This document shows, one piece after another, positions 15,709-24,242 of a stretch of DNA of 33,267 bases. A program made the translations under genes and the position numbers. The stretch's first letter is position 1; the number at the start of each line of letters is the position of its first letter. The notes below the pieces were generated by a model. It saw only the letters and a program-made list of their open reading frames with translations. It was not told the origin of the DNA and did no database searches. The DNA is from Oscillospiraceae bacterium (GTDB lineage Bacteria; Bacillota; Clostridia; Oscillospirales; Oscillospiraceae), in contig CAKASQ030000026.1 in the NCBI GenBank assembly GCA_916988195.3, forward strand, positions 1 through 33,267. Direction: 5' to 3'.

Positions 15709-17085
15709 ATGACCGCGCAGCTTCCGAGGCTCGTTCTCGCCGGAACCAACAGTGGCTGCGGCAAAACGACCGCCACCTGCGCCATTTTGCAGGCGCTTGT
15801 GAACCGGGGATGCAGCGTCGCCGCGGCAAAATGCGGTCCGGACTACATTGACCCCATGTTCCACAGCCGGATTATCGGCGCGAAAAGCTCGAACCTCGAT
15901 CCCTTTTTCTTTGACGACAACACGCTGCGCTACCTGCTCGCGGAAAACAGCCGCGGCTGCGAGCTCGCCGTCATCGAGGGCGTCATGGGCTACTACGACG
16001 GCCTAGGTCTTACAAGCACGCGCGCAAGCACCTTTGCGCTCGCCCAAAAGACAGAAAGCCCCGTCGTACTTGTGGTAAACGCACGCGGCGCGGCGCTTTC
16101 CGTTCTTGCTGCGATCCAGGGCTTTTTGCAGTTTCAGCCGGAAAGCCGGATCTGCGGCGTGATTTTAAACGGCTGCACGGCCATGAGCTATGGCGCGCTG
16201 GCTGCAGAGCTTGAACGCCAATATCCCGTTAAGGCCTGCGGCTATCTGCCGCGTCTTCCGGACTGCGCGCTCGAAAGCCGCCACCTTGGTCTCGTGACCG
16301 CGCAGGAGGTGTCAGACCTCAAGGAAAAAATGCAGCGCCTGGCCCGGGCGGCGGAGCAGACGCTCGATTTTGACGCGCTGATGGAAATTGCAAAAAGCGC
16401 TCCTCCCCTTTCCTTCGCCCCGCCGGAGCTTCCAAAGCCCGGAGTGCCCGTGCGCATCGGCGTTGCGCGGGACAAGGCGTTCTGCTTTTTCTATGAAGAC
16501 AGTCTGGCGCTTCTCAGACGGCTCGGCGCGGAGCTTGTCGATTTCAGCCCGCTGGAAGATGAAACGCTTCCGGAGAACCTTCAGGGGCTCTATCTTCCGG
16601 GCGGCTACCCCGAGCTCTACGCCGAAGCGCTCTCGCAGAACAAGTCTATGCGCGAATCGGTTCGCAAAGCTGTCACCGGCGGTCTTCCCTGCATCGCCGA
16701 GTGTGGCGGGTTTATGTACCTGACTGAAGCCATCGGCGGCTTCCCGATGGCAGGCGCGCTGAAGGGGGTCTGCTTCGACACGGGGAAGCTCACACGCTTC
16801 GGCTATGTGACGCTCACGGCGCAGAAGGACAATCTTCTCTGCCGCGCAGGTGAAACCATCCCCGCGCACGAATTTCACCACTGGGATGCAGAGCATCCCG
16901 GAGAAGACTTCCGCGCGGAAAAACCGTCGGGCCGGAGCTGGCCATGCACGCACGCGTCCAAAACGCTCTACGCGGGCTTTCCGCATTTTCATTTTTACGC
17001 CAACCCATCGTTTGCCGTCCGGTTTCTGGACGCTTGCAGAAAGGAATCCTGCCATGCTGAAAGACCTCAAGCCCATGGAGATTGA
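15709..17085 (+). CDS. cbiA: Cobyrinate a,c-diamide synthase CbiA
   Basis: CbiA amidates the a and c side chains of cob(II)yrinate using glutamine and ATP. The 458-residue protein has an N-terminal dethiobiotin-synthetase-like domain (GTNSGCGKTT near 11-20; AAAKCGPDYIDPMFH). The C-terminal class I glutamine amidotransferase domain has LPGGYPELYAEAL, the catalytic Cys near 331 in IAECGGFMYL and the catalytic His in HEFHHWD near 387. The start at 15709 (MTAQLP) follows AAGGAGCGTG; earlier in-frame codons lie inside cbiL. It overlaps cbiC by 32 bases. It would supply the substrate for adenosylation, whose enzyme is not in the window. Confidence 0.94.
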   Translation: MTAQLPRLVLAGTNSGCGKTTATCAILQALVNRGCSVAAAKCGPDYIDPMFHSRIIGAKSSNLDPFFFDDNTLRYLLAENSRGCELAVIEGVMGYYDGLGLTSTRASTFALAQKTESPVVLVVNARGAALSVLAAIQGFLQFQPESRICGVILNGCTAMSYGALAAELERQYPVKACGYLPRLPDCALESRHLGLVTAQEVSDLKEKMQRLARAAEQTLDFDALMEIAKSAPPLSFAPPELPKPGVPVRIGVARDKAFCFFYEDSLALLRRLGAELVDFSPLEDETLPENLQGLYLPGGYPELYAEALSQNKSMRESVRKAVTGGLPCIAECGGFMYLTEAIGGFPMAGALKGVCFDTGKLTRFGYVTLTAQKDNLLCRAGETIPAHEFHHWDAEHPGEDFRAEKPSGRSWPCTHASKTLYAGFPHFHFYANPSFAVRFLDACRKESCHAERPQAHGD

Positions 17086-17680
17086 AGCGCGCAGCTTCGA
17101 AATCATTACCGAGCTTCTTGGCTCGCGCAAGCTTGACCCCGAAAACGAGCTTGTCATCAAGCGCGCCATCCACACGACCGCGGATTTTGACTACGCGGAT
17201 AATCTCGTCTTTTCCCCGCACGCTGTGAAAACAGGCATTGAAGCGCTCAAAAGCGGCTGCGATATCGTGACCGATACGCAAATGGCGAAGGCCGGGATCA
17301 ACAAGACGATTTTGGCCAGCCTCGGCGGCGAAGTGCACTGCTTTATGGCAGACCCTGACGTTGCGGCAGAAGCAAAATCGCGCGGCGTGACACGAGCGCT
17401 TGTGTCGATGGAAAAGGCCGCAGCCCTTCCGAAGCCCTGCATCTTCGCCATCGGAAACGCGCCGACAGCGCTCATTTCCCTCGAGCATCTGATGGAGGAG
17501 GGAAAGCTTTCTCCCGCGCTCATCATCGGCGTTCCGGTCGGGTTTGTGAACGTCGTGGAGAGCAAGGAGCTCATCCTCGAGGGCCATCGCGCGCCCTATA
17601 TCGTCGCCCGCGGGCGCAAGGGCGGAAGCAACGTCGCCGCCGCCATCTGCAACGCGATGCTCTATCAGATCCGGCGGTAA
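17054..17680 (+). CDS. cbiC: Cobalt-precorrin-8 methylmutase CbiC
   Basis: CbiC moves the C11 methyl group to C12, converting cobalt-precorrin-8 to cobyrinate. The 208-residue product has the family blocks IEARSFEIITEL, the catalytic-His region VIKRAIHTTADFDYADNL, DTQMAKAGINK, AIGNAPTALISLEHLM and a C-terminal GRKGGSNVAAAICNAM. The ATG at 17054 lies within the 3' end of cbiA after AAAGGAATCC, a typical coupled start; a longer open frame upstream is a shadow of cbiA. The stop is followed by cbiD one base later. Confidence 0.95.
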   Translation: MLKDLKPMEIEARSFEIITELLGSRKLDPENELVIKRAIHTTADFDYADNLVFSPHAVKTGIEALKSGCDIVTDTQMAKAGINKTILASLGGEVHCFMADPDVAAEAKSRGVTRALVSMEKAAALPKPCIFAIGNAPTALISLEHLMEEGKLSPALIIGVPVGFVNVVESKELILEGHRAPYIVARGRKGGSNVAAAICNAMLYQIRR

Positions 17681-17681
17681 C

Positions 17682-18809
17682 ATGGAAGAATACATCGTAA
17701 AGGACGGCAAAAAGCTCCGCCTTGGCTACACGACCGGCTCATGCGCAGCGGCTGCGGCAAAGGCGGCGGCCTATATGCTTCTGACCGGCAGGCCGAAGGA
17801 CACCATCGACCTTCTCACGCCGAAAGGGATTCGGCTCCATCTGACGGTCGAGGAAATCAAAATAACATCCAGCGAAGTCTCCTGCGCCATCCGAAAAGAC
17901 AGCGGAGACGACCCGGACTCCACCCGAGGCACGCTCGTCTTTGCCTGCATCCGGAAAACGGATGCGCCCGGGGTTTTGATCGACGGCGGCGCGGGCGTTG
18001 GCAGAGTCACAAAGCGCGGGCTCGACCAGCCTGTCGGCGCGGCGGCCATCAACTCCGTTCCCCGGCGGATGATCGAGGAAAACGTCCGCGAGGTCTGCGC
18101 GCTCTGCGGCTACGATGGCGGAATCTCCGTCGTCATTTCCGTCCCGGAGGGCGAGGCGCTTGCGAAAAAAACGTTCAATCCCCGTCTCGGCATTGTGGGC
18201 GGCATCTCGATTCTCGGCACGACCGGCATTGTCGAGCCCATGAGCGAGCAGGCGCTTGTAGACACCATCCGCGTCGAGCTGCGGCAGCGGCGGGAACTGG
18301 GCGCGGAGTATGTTCTTCTTACGCCCGGGAACTACGGCGCGGATTTTATCCGAGATTCCATCGGCATTGATCCCCGGACGGCAGTCCTGACCAGCAATTT
18401 TATCGGCGACGCGCTGGAATTAAGCCGGGAACTGGGCTTTCACGGCGCGCTTCTCATCGGCCACATCGGAAAACTCGTGAAGCTGGCGGGCGGCATGTGG
18501 AACACGCACTCGAAATTCGGCGACTGCCGTATGGAGCTTCTCGCCGCGCACGCAGCATCGCTTGGCCTTCGGCCGGAAAAGGTCTCGGAGCTGCTGTCGT
18601 GCGTCATGTGCGACGACGCGCTTCGCATTTTACTAGAAGAGCAGCTATATGACGCGGTGCTTGCGCGCCTTGCCGGACGCATTGAGTTTCACCTACAGCA
18701 CAAATGCGGCGAAATGGAAGTCGGCGCGATGGTTTTTTCCAAGGAATATGGCCGCCTGTGCCAGACCGGCTGCGCGCAGGCTCTGCTGCAAAAGATAATG
18801 GAGGCATAA
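17682..18809 (+). CDS. cbiD: Cobalt-precorrin-5B C1-methyltransferase CbiD
   Basis: CbiD methylates C1 of cobalt-precorrin-5B in the anaerobic route. The 375-residue protein begins with the family-specific LRLGYTTGSCAAAAAKAAA. It also has the DGGAGVGRVTKRGLDQPVG block, the GGISILGTTGIVEPMSE block and the FHGALLIGHIGKLVKLAGG(M)WNTHS segment, all diagnostic of CbiD. Length is normal. The ATG follows the cbiC stop by one base, so translation is coupled. CbiD marks the oxygen-independent pathway, consistent with cbiK, cbiG and an anaerobic host. Confidence 0.96.
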   Translation: MEEYIVKDGKKLRLGYTTGSCAAAAAKAAAYMLLTGRPKDTIDLLTPKGIRLHLTVEEIKITSSEVSCAIRKDSGDDPDSTRGTLVFACIRKTDAPGVLIDGGAGVGRVTKRGLDQPVGAAAINSVPRRMIEENVREVCALCGYDGGISVVISVPEGEALAKKTFNPRLGIVGGISILGTTGIVEPMSEQALVDTIRVELRQRRELGAEYVLLTPGNYGADFIRDSIGIDPRTAVLTSNFIGDALELSRELGFHGALLIGHIGKLVKLAGGMWNTHSKFGDCRMELLAAHAASLGLRPEKVSELLSCVMCDDALRILLEEQLYDAVLARLAGRIEFHLQHKCGEMEVGAMVFSKEYGRLCQTGCAQALLQKIMEA

Positions 18810-18812
18810 TTT

Positions 18813-19568
18813 ATGGTACACTTTGTCGGCGCCGGAAGCGGCGCGGTCGATCTCATCACCGTGCGGGGAAAGCGCCTGCTCGAGGAGTCGGACGTGATCA
18901 TCTACGCGGGGTCTTTGGTGAACCCGGAGCTTTTGTCCTATGCAAAAAACGGCTGCGAAATCCACAACAGCGCAAAAATGACCCTTGAGGAGGTCATTTC
19001 CGTCATCCAAAAAGCGGAGGCCGCGGGGAAAACCACCGTCCGCCTCCACACCGGAGACTCCAGCATCTATGGCGCGGTGCGCGAGCAGTTTGACCGGCTG
19101 GATGAGCTTGGAATTTCCTACGATGTCTGCCCCGGCGTGAGCGCATTTTGCGGCGCGGCGGCCGCCCTTCGCGCGGAGTATACGCTCCCGAACGTCAGCC
19201 AGACGGTCATCATCACAAGAGCCGCGGGCAAAACGCCCGTGCCCGAGCGCGAATCCATCCGCTCTCTTGCCTCCCATCAGGCGACAATGGTGCTCTTTCT
19301 CAGCACGTCTTTGACAGAGCATCTGCAAGCCGAGCTTCTCGCGGGAGGGTATGCAGAAAACACGCCGGCCGCCGTTGTGTTCAAGGCGACCTGGCCAGAG
19401 GAAAAAATCTTCCGCTGCACGGTGGGGACGCTTCACGAGACGGTCACGAAAAACAATCTCACGAAAACATCCCTGATCATCGTCGGCGGGTGTTTAGGCG
19501 ACGACTATATGCGCTCGCTTCTCTACCACCCCGCCTTTACGACCGAGTTCCGCGAGGCGACGCTTTGA
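18813..19568 (+). CDS. cbiF: Cobalt-precorrin-4 C11-methyltransferase CbiF
   Basis: This tetrapyrrole methylase of 251 residues adds the C11 methyl. Family blocks are VHFVGAGSGAVDLITVRGKRLL, ADVIIYAGSLVNPELL-like text near 28-45, the LHTGDSSIYGAVREQ active-site block, CPGVSAFCGAAAALRAEYTLP and IVVGG-type C-terminal residues. The ATG at 18813 lies three bases after the cbiD stop and has GGAGG upstream. Its stop codon overlaps the TTG start of cbiG. Order in the operon follows the biochemical order closely (L, D, F, G, H). Confidence 0.95.
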   Translation: MVHFVGAGSGAVDLITVRGKRLLEESDVIIYAGSLVNPELLSYAKNGCEIHNSAKMTLEEVISVIQKAEAAGKTTVRLHTGDSSIYGAVREQFDRLDELGISYDVCPGVSAFCGAAAALRAEYTLPNVSQTVIITRAAGKTPVPERESIRSLASHQATMVLFLSTSLTEHLQAELLAGGYAENTPAAVVFKATWPEEKIFRCTVGTLHETVTKNNLTKTSLIIVGGCLGDDYMRSLLYHPAFTTEFREATL

Positions 19569-20575
19569 ACGCGGCCGTTTTCTGCTACAGCAGGGCCGGA
19601 ATCCAGACGGCAAAGCGCGTGAGCCGCGCTCTGCATGACGCGGAGCTTGCGCTCTATACGCTCGCGCGCTTGGAAGAGCCCGGCTTTTTGCCGATCGAAC
19701 CATCCGTCTACGCTCTGGAATTTTCCCGAAGGGATGCGTTGATCTTCGTCGGCGCGTGCGGCATTGCCGTCCGGGAAATCGCGCCGTATGTGCGCGATAA
19801 AAAGACGGACCCAGCCGTTTTAGTTCTCGACGAGCGGGCGCGGCACGTGATTCCGCTTCTTTCCGGGCACATCGGGGGCGCGAACCGGCTGGCTCTCCGG
19901 CTATCAAGCGTGCTCGGCGCAGACCCTGTCATCACCACGGCAACGGATGTGAACAGAAAATTTGCCGTTGACGAATTTGCTGCGCGAACGGGCTGCGCGA
20001 TTTCCGACATGCAGCTTGCAAAGGCCTTTGCTGCCGGAATTTTAGAGCGCGACCTGCCGCTTGCAAGCGCCTTTCCGATCGTCCCGCCCCTTCCCGGCGG
20101 CGTATACGAAGCCGGTTCCGGCGCACTTGGGGTCTACATCGGCTGCGACGTGCGCGAGCCCTTTCAGAAGACGCTGCGCCTGATTCCAAAGAAGCTCCGC
20201 GTCGGCCTCGGCTGCCGCAGAGGCGTTTGCGCATCGGCAATTACATCCGCCATCCGGCACGTTTTTGCGGAGAACCGGCTGGACCTTCGCGCCATCTCGG
20301 GCGTTTTTTCGATCGATCTCAAAAAAGACGAGCCGGGGCTTTTGATGGCCTGCCGGGAAAACGGCTGGTCGGTCTCATTTTATCCCGCGCAGACCTTGCA
20401 GGCCGTGCCGGGGGAATTTACAGCGTCGAGCTTCGTCGCGTCCGTTACGGGCGTGGATAACGTCTGCGAGCGGGCGGCCATGGTGGGTGCGGAGCAGCTG
20501 CTCGTTTCAAAAACTGCGATGGACGGCGTGACTGTCGCCGTCGCGCTGGAGCATTGGGAGGTACACTTTGGGTAA
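19565..20575 (+). CDS. cbiG: Cobalt-precorrin-5A hydrolase CbiG
   Basis: CbiG opens the delta-lactone ring and releases acetaldehyde in the anaerobic pathway. The 336-residue product has three CbiG parts: an N-terminal region (GACGIAVREIAPYVRDKKTDPAVLV and HVIPLLSGHIGGAN), a middle region around LIPKKLRVGLGCRRGVCASAI, and a C-terminal region with FTASSFVASVTGVDNVCERAA. No ATG fits: the likely start is TTG at 19565, overlapping the cbiF stop (TTGA) with GAGGCG upstream. The open frame extends far into cbiF but without homology there. It overlaps cbiH by eight bases. Confidence 0.92.
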   Translation: MNAAVFCYSRAGIQTAKRVSRALHDAELALYTLARLEEPGFLPIEPSVYALEFSRRDALIFVGACGIAVREIAPYVRDKKTDPAVLVLDERARHVIPLLSGHIGGANRLALRLSSVLGADPVITTATDVNRKFAVDEFAARTGCAISDMQLAKAFAAGILERDLPLASAFPIVPPLPGGVYEAGSGALGVYIGCDVREPFQKTLRLIPKKLRVGLGCRRGVCASAITSAIRHVFAENRLDLRAISGVFSIDLKKDEPGLLMACRENGWSVSFYPAQTLQAVPGEFTASSFVASVTGVDNVCERAAMVGAEQLLVSKTAMDGVTVAVALEHWEVHFG

Positions 20576-21299
20576 GGTTTTTGTTGTGGGCATCGGCCCC
20601 GGTAATTTTGAAAATATGACCATCCGCGCAGATCGCGTGCTTGCTGCCTGCGACGCAATCGTTGGGTACCCGGTCTATGTCGACCTCGTCAAGGACCGTT
20701 ATCCCGGAAAGGCGCTTTTTGAAACGCCCATGACGCAGGAGGCAAAGCGCTGCCAGCTGGCGCTGGATCTGGCGCGAGACGGCAAGCAGGTCTGCATCGT
20801 CTGCTCGGGCGACAGCGGCATTTATGGCATGGCGGCGCTCGTCTATGAGCTGCGCGGGGAATGCGTGGAACCGGAAATTGAAGCAGTTCCCGGGCTCACG
20901 GCTGCGTGCAGCGGCGGCGCGGTGCTGGGTGCGCCCCTGACGCACGATTTTGCCGTCGTCAGCCTTTCCGACCGCCTGACTCCGTGGGAAACGATCGAAA
21001 AACGGCTGCTGGCTGCGGCGAGCGCGGATTTTTCGATTGCGATCTACAATCCCGTGAGCCACGGACGGCCCGAGCATTTAAAACGGGCGTGCGAGGTTCT
21101 TCTTCGCGTGCTGCCCGAGTCGCGCCTTTGTGGCATTGTCCGCAATATCGGCCGAGACGGCGAGAGCCGCCGGATCCTGACGCTGGGAGAGCTCCGGGAC
21201 GCGCAGGCAGACATGTTCTGCACAGTCTTTATCGCAAACAGCGCGGCGAAGGAGCTATCCGGCAATCTCGTAACGCCGAGAGGGTACCGCGATGTCTAA
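20568..21299 (+). CDS. cbiH: Cobalt-factor III C17-methyltransferase CbiH
   Basis: This 243-residue tetrapyrrole methylase carries out C17 methylation and ring contraction. Blocks are KVFVVGIGPGNFENMTIRA, AIVGYPVYVDLV (the CbiH/CobJ-type 'GYxxY' segment), CIVCSGDSGIYGMAALVYE, AVPGLTAACSGGAVLGAPLTHDF and a C-terminal IVRNIGRDGESRRI with FIANS. It starts at TTG (20568), preceded by GGGAGG and overlapping the cbiG stop by eight bases. It is the second non-ATG start in a row. It overlaps the cbiJET fusion by eight bases. Confidence 0.94.
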   Translation: MGKVFVVGIGPGNFENMTIRADRVLAACDAIVGYPVYVDLVKDRYPGKALFETPMTQEAKRCQLALDLARDGKQVCIVCSGDSGIYGMAALVYELRGECVEPEIEAVPGLTAACSGGAVLGAPLTHDFAVVSLSDRLTPWETIEKRLLAAASADFSIAIYNPVSHGRPEHLKRACEVLLRVLPESRLCGIVRNIGRDGESRRILTLGELRDAQADMFCTVFIANSAAKELSGNLVTPRGYRDV

Positions 21300-23274
21300 A
21301 ATCTGTATTTTCGGCGGCACGACCGAGGGCCGGAAGCTCGCCGAGTTTTTGAGCGGGCAGCCGTGCGACGTGATGGTCTGCGTCGCGACCGACTACGGCC
21401 AGACGCTTCTGCCGGAGGCCGAACATGTCAGCGTTTCGGCGAGGAGACTCCCGGTCGGCGAAATCGTATCGCTTCTGACGGAGCATCGCTTTGATCTCGT
21501 CATTGACGCGACGCACCCGTATGCGCAGTCCATCACAAAAAGTATTGCGCGCGCCTGCCGGGAGACGGGAACGCCCCGCTGGCGGCTGCTGCGAGGCGCG
21601 TCCGGCGTTTCTCCGGAGCATACCTACGTGGAGACCGTCTCGGACGCGGCGGCGTTTCTGTCCGGGACCGAGGGCAATATTCTGCTTACAACCGGCAGCA
21701 AGGAGCTGGCGGGATTTTCGCAGCTTCCCGGCTTTTCCGAGCGCGTCTGGGCGCGCGTGCTTCCCTTGCAGTCGTCCCTGGATGCGTGCGCGCAGGCAGG
21801 GCTCCCGGCCTCGCACATTTTTGCGATGCAGGGCCCGTTTTCTGAGGCCATGAACACCGCAATGCTCCGAACCATCGGCGCGCAGTATCTCGTCACGAAG
21901 GACGGCGGCGCGCCGGGCGGGTTTGAGGAAAAGGAATCCGCCGCCAAAAGCGCGGGCGCACGTCTGGTCGTGATCGGCCGGCCGCCGGAGGAAGAGGGGC
22001 TGTCTTTATCCAAGACCATTTCTGCCCTCTGCGCGCGGTTCGGCTTTGCGCCAAAGCCCGAGGTCTTCATCGCGGGTATCGGCCCCGGAAGCGAGGCGCT
22101 TCAAACGCAGGAGGTCCGTGCGGCGATCCGGCGGGCAGACTGCTTAATCGGCGCAAGGCGGATGCTGGACGCTGTGGCAGGGCCGCAGCAGCTGACGATC
22201 GACGCGATTGCGCCGGAGACGATTGCCTCCCATATCGCGCAGCACCCGGAATGCGGGGTCTTCTGCGTCGTCATGTCGGGCGATACCGGGTTTTACAGCG
22301 GCACAAAGAAGCTCCTTCCGTTGCTGAAAGCATGCCGCGTGCGGGTGCTGCCGGGGCTCAGCTCCATGAGCTATCTCTGCGCCCGGTTGGGCGTGAGCTA
22401 CGAGGACGCGGTTCCGGTCAGTCTTCACGGAAGAGATTTTGATATCGCGCGCGAGGTGCGCCGCCGCAGGAAGGTCTTCACCCTCGTCGGAGGAGACGGC
22501 GGCATGCAGGCGCTTTGCGAGCGGTTAACGCAGGCGGGCCTCGGCCACGTGCGCATCGCTGTCGGCGAGCGGCTGAGCTACCCGGACGAAGCAATTACCC
22601 GCGGCACGGCGCAGGAGCTGCGTTCCCACACGTTTGACAAGCTCAGCGCCGCACTGATTGAAAACGATACGCCAAATGAAATCGTCACCCCCGGTCTTCC
22701 GGACGAGGCGTTTTTGCGCAATTTAGAGCCTGGGAAGCTTGTCCCCATGACCAAGAGCGAGGTGCGGAGCATCTGCCTGTCTAAATTGCGGCTCACCCCA
22801 AACGCCGTCTGCTGGGACGTCGGCGCGGGCACGGGCTCGGTATCCATCGAGATGGCGCGGCTCTGCGCGGACGGCACTGTCTATGCCATCGAGAAAAACG
22901 AGCAGGCGCTGGCGCTTCTGGAAAAGAACCGGGAGTCATTCTCCGCTTCAAACATGAAGATCATTCCCGGCCTCGCGCCGGAGGCCTGCCGCGACCTTCC
23001 CGCGCCGACACATGCGTTTCTGGGCGGCACGTCCGGAAGTGTCCGGGACATTCTCGCGCTGCTGCTGGAAAAAAATCCGCATGTGCGCATTGTCTCGACG
23101 GCGGTGACGCTGGAGTCCGTCTCCGCGCTAAGTAGCTGTATGGCAGACTTTGAGATTGCAGAGTGCGTCTCGGTGCAGGTCTCGAAAGCCTCGCCGCTCG
23201 GGCGGTACCATCTGATGCAGGCGCAGAACCCGGTCTATATTTTTACCCTGCAAAACGGAGGCGCGGACGCATGA
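21292..23274 (+). CDS. cbiJET: CbiJ-CbiE-CbiT fusion: precorrin-6A reductase plus precorrin-7 methyltransferase/decarboxylase
   Basis: This 660-residue protein joins three consecutive corrin-ring enzymes. Residues 1-255 are CbiJ, the NADH-dependent cobalt-precorrin-6A reductase (CIFGGTTEGRKLAEFL, DATHPYAQSITK, TGSKELAGF). Residues about 256-460 are CbiE, the C5-methyltransferase (FIAGIGPGSEALQTQEVR, VMSGDTGFYSGTKKLLPLL, VLPGLSSMSYLCARLG). Residues about 467-655 are CbiT, the C15-methyltransferase/decarboxylase (PMTKSEVRSICLSKL, SAM-binding WDVGAGTGSVSIEMA near 507). CbiET fusions are common; a three-part JET fusion is less so. No internal stop or frameshift is visible. It overlaps cbiH by eight bases and cbiB by four (ATGA). 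Fusion should channel unstable intermediates from precorrin-6A to precorrin-8. Confidence 0.94.
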   Translation: MSKICIFGGTTEGRKLAEFLSGQPCDVMVCVATDYGQTLLPEAEHVSVSARRLPVGEIVSLLTEHRFDLVIDATHPYAQSITKSIARACRETGTPRWRLLRGASGVSPEHTYVETVSDAAAFLSGTEGNILLTTGSKELAGFSQLPGFSERVWARVLPLQSSLDACAQAGLPASHIFAMQGPFSEAMNTAMLRTIGAQYLVTKDGGAPGGFEEKESAAKSAGARLVVIGRPPEEEGLSLSKTISALCARFGFAPKPEVFIAGIGPGSEALQTQEVRAAIRRADCLIGARRMLDAVAGPQQLTIDAIAPETIASHIAQHPECGVFCVVMSGDTGFYSGTKKLLPLLKACRVRVLPGLSSMSYLCARLGVSYEDAVPVSLHGRDFDIAREVRRRRKVFTLVGGDGGMQALCERLTQAGLGHVRIAVGERLSYPDEAITRGTAQELRSHTFDKLSAALIENDTPNEIVTPGLPDEAFLRNLEPGKLVPMTKSEVRSICLSKLRLTPNAVCWDVGAGTGSVSIEMARLCADGTVYAIEKNEQALALLEKNRESFSASNMKIIPGLAPEACRDLPAPTHAFLGGTSGSVRDILALLLEKNPHVRIVSTAVTLESVSALSSCMADFEIAECVSVQVSKASPLGRYHLMQAQNPVYIFTLQNGGADA

Positions 23275-24233
23275 ACTGGTCTTTTTACGCGCTGGTCCTC
23301 GGCTTTTGCATCGACCTTCTCCTGGGTGACCCGCATGGATTTCCCCATCCGGTGGTCCTGATTGGGAAGCTCACCGATGCGCTGGGGCGCCTGTTCCGTG
23401 CCCTCCTTCCCAAAACGAAATCCGGCGAGATTGCGGCGGGCGCGCTTCTCTGGGTCTTCACTGCGGCCGTCTCAACCGCAATTCCGGCGCTGCTGCTGAT
23501 CTTTGCGCAAAAAATTTCCGTCTGGCTGCGGCTGGCGCTTGAGAGCATCATGTGCTGGCAGATTCTCGCTACGAAATCTCTGCGCGACGAGAGCATGAAG
23601 GTCTATGCCGCGCTGCAAACCGGCTCGCTTTCCGACGCGCAGAGGGCCGTTTCCATGATCGTCGGCCGCGACACGGAGCGTCTTGATGAAAAAGGCGTAG
23701 CAAGAGCCGCCGTCGAGACCGTTGCAGAAAATACGTCTGACGGCGTGATTGCGCCGCTTCTGTTTCTCGCCATCGGCGGCGCGCCGCTCGGATTTTTCTA
23801 CAAGGCAGTCAACACCATGGACTCCATGCTCGGCTACACGGAGCCGCCCTACAAAAACATCGGGCTGGTGCCCGCAAAAATGGATGATTTTTTCAATTTC
23901 CTGCCCGCGCGGCTCTCCGCGCTGTTCCTTCTGGCAGCGGGCTTTTTTCTGCGGCTGGATGTGAAAAACGGCTGGCGGATCTTCAGGCGCGACCGATATA
24001 AGCACGCAAGCCCCAACTCCGCACAGACCGAGTCCGTGTGCGCGGGGCTGCTTGGCCTCCGGCTGGCGGGAGACGCGTGGTACCACGGCGTGCTGCACAA
24101 AAAGGAGTTTATCGGCGACGCGGTGCGGGAGATCGAATATGCGGACATTCCGCACACGTGCAGGCTCATGGAGCTTGCTGCGATTCTGGCCCTCATCGTC
24201 TGCTGCGCGGTCAAAGCCTGTTTTATTTTCTGA
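23271..24233 (+). CDS. cbiB: Adenosylcobinamide-phosphate synthase CbiB
   Basis: CbiB attaches (R)-1-amino-2-propanol phosphate (or ethanolamine phosphate in some taxa) to adenosylcobyric acid at the membrane. The 320-residue polytopic protein opens LGFCIDLLLGDPHGFPHPVVLIGKL and has IVGRDTERLDEKGVARAAVETVAENTSDGVIAP and GAPLGFFYKAVNTMDSMLGY, all diagnostic. The C-terminal DRYKHASPNSAQTESVCAGLLGLRL block is also present. The ATG overlaps the cbiJET stop (ATGA). It is followed nine bases later by the aminotransferase-like gene that makes or modifies the aminoalcohol side chain. Confidence 0.95.
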   Translation: MNWSFYALVLGFCIDLLLGDPHGFPHPVVLIGKLTDALGRLFRALLPKTKSGEIAAGALLWVFTAAVSTAIPALLLIFAQKISVWLRLALESIMCWQILATKSLRDESMKVYAALQTGSLSDAQRAVSMIVGRDTERLDEKGVARAAVETVAENTSDGVIAPLLFLAIGGAPLGFFYKAVNTMDSMLGYTEPPYKNIGLVPAKMDDFFNFLPARLSALFLLAAGFFLRLDVKNGWRIFRRDRYKHASPNSAQTESVCAGLLGLRLAGDAWYHGVLHKKEFIGDAVREIEYADIPHTCRLMELAAILALIVCCAVKACFIF

Positions 24234-24242
24234 GGAACGATT

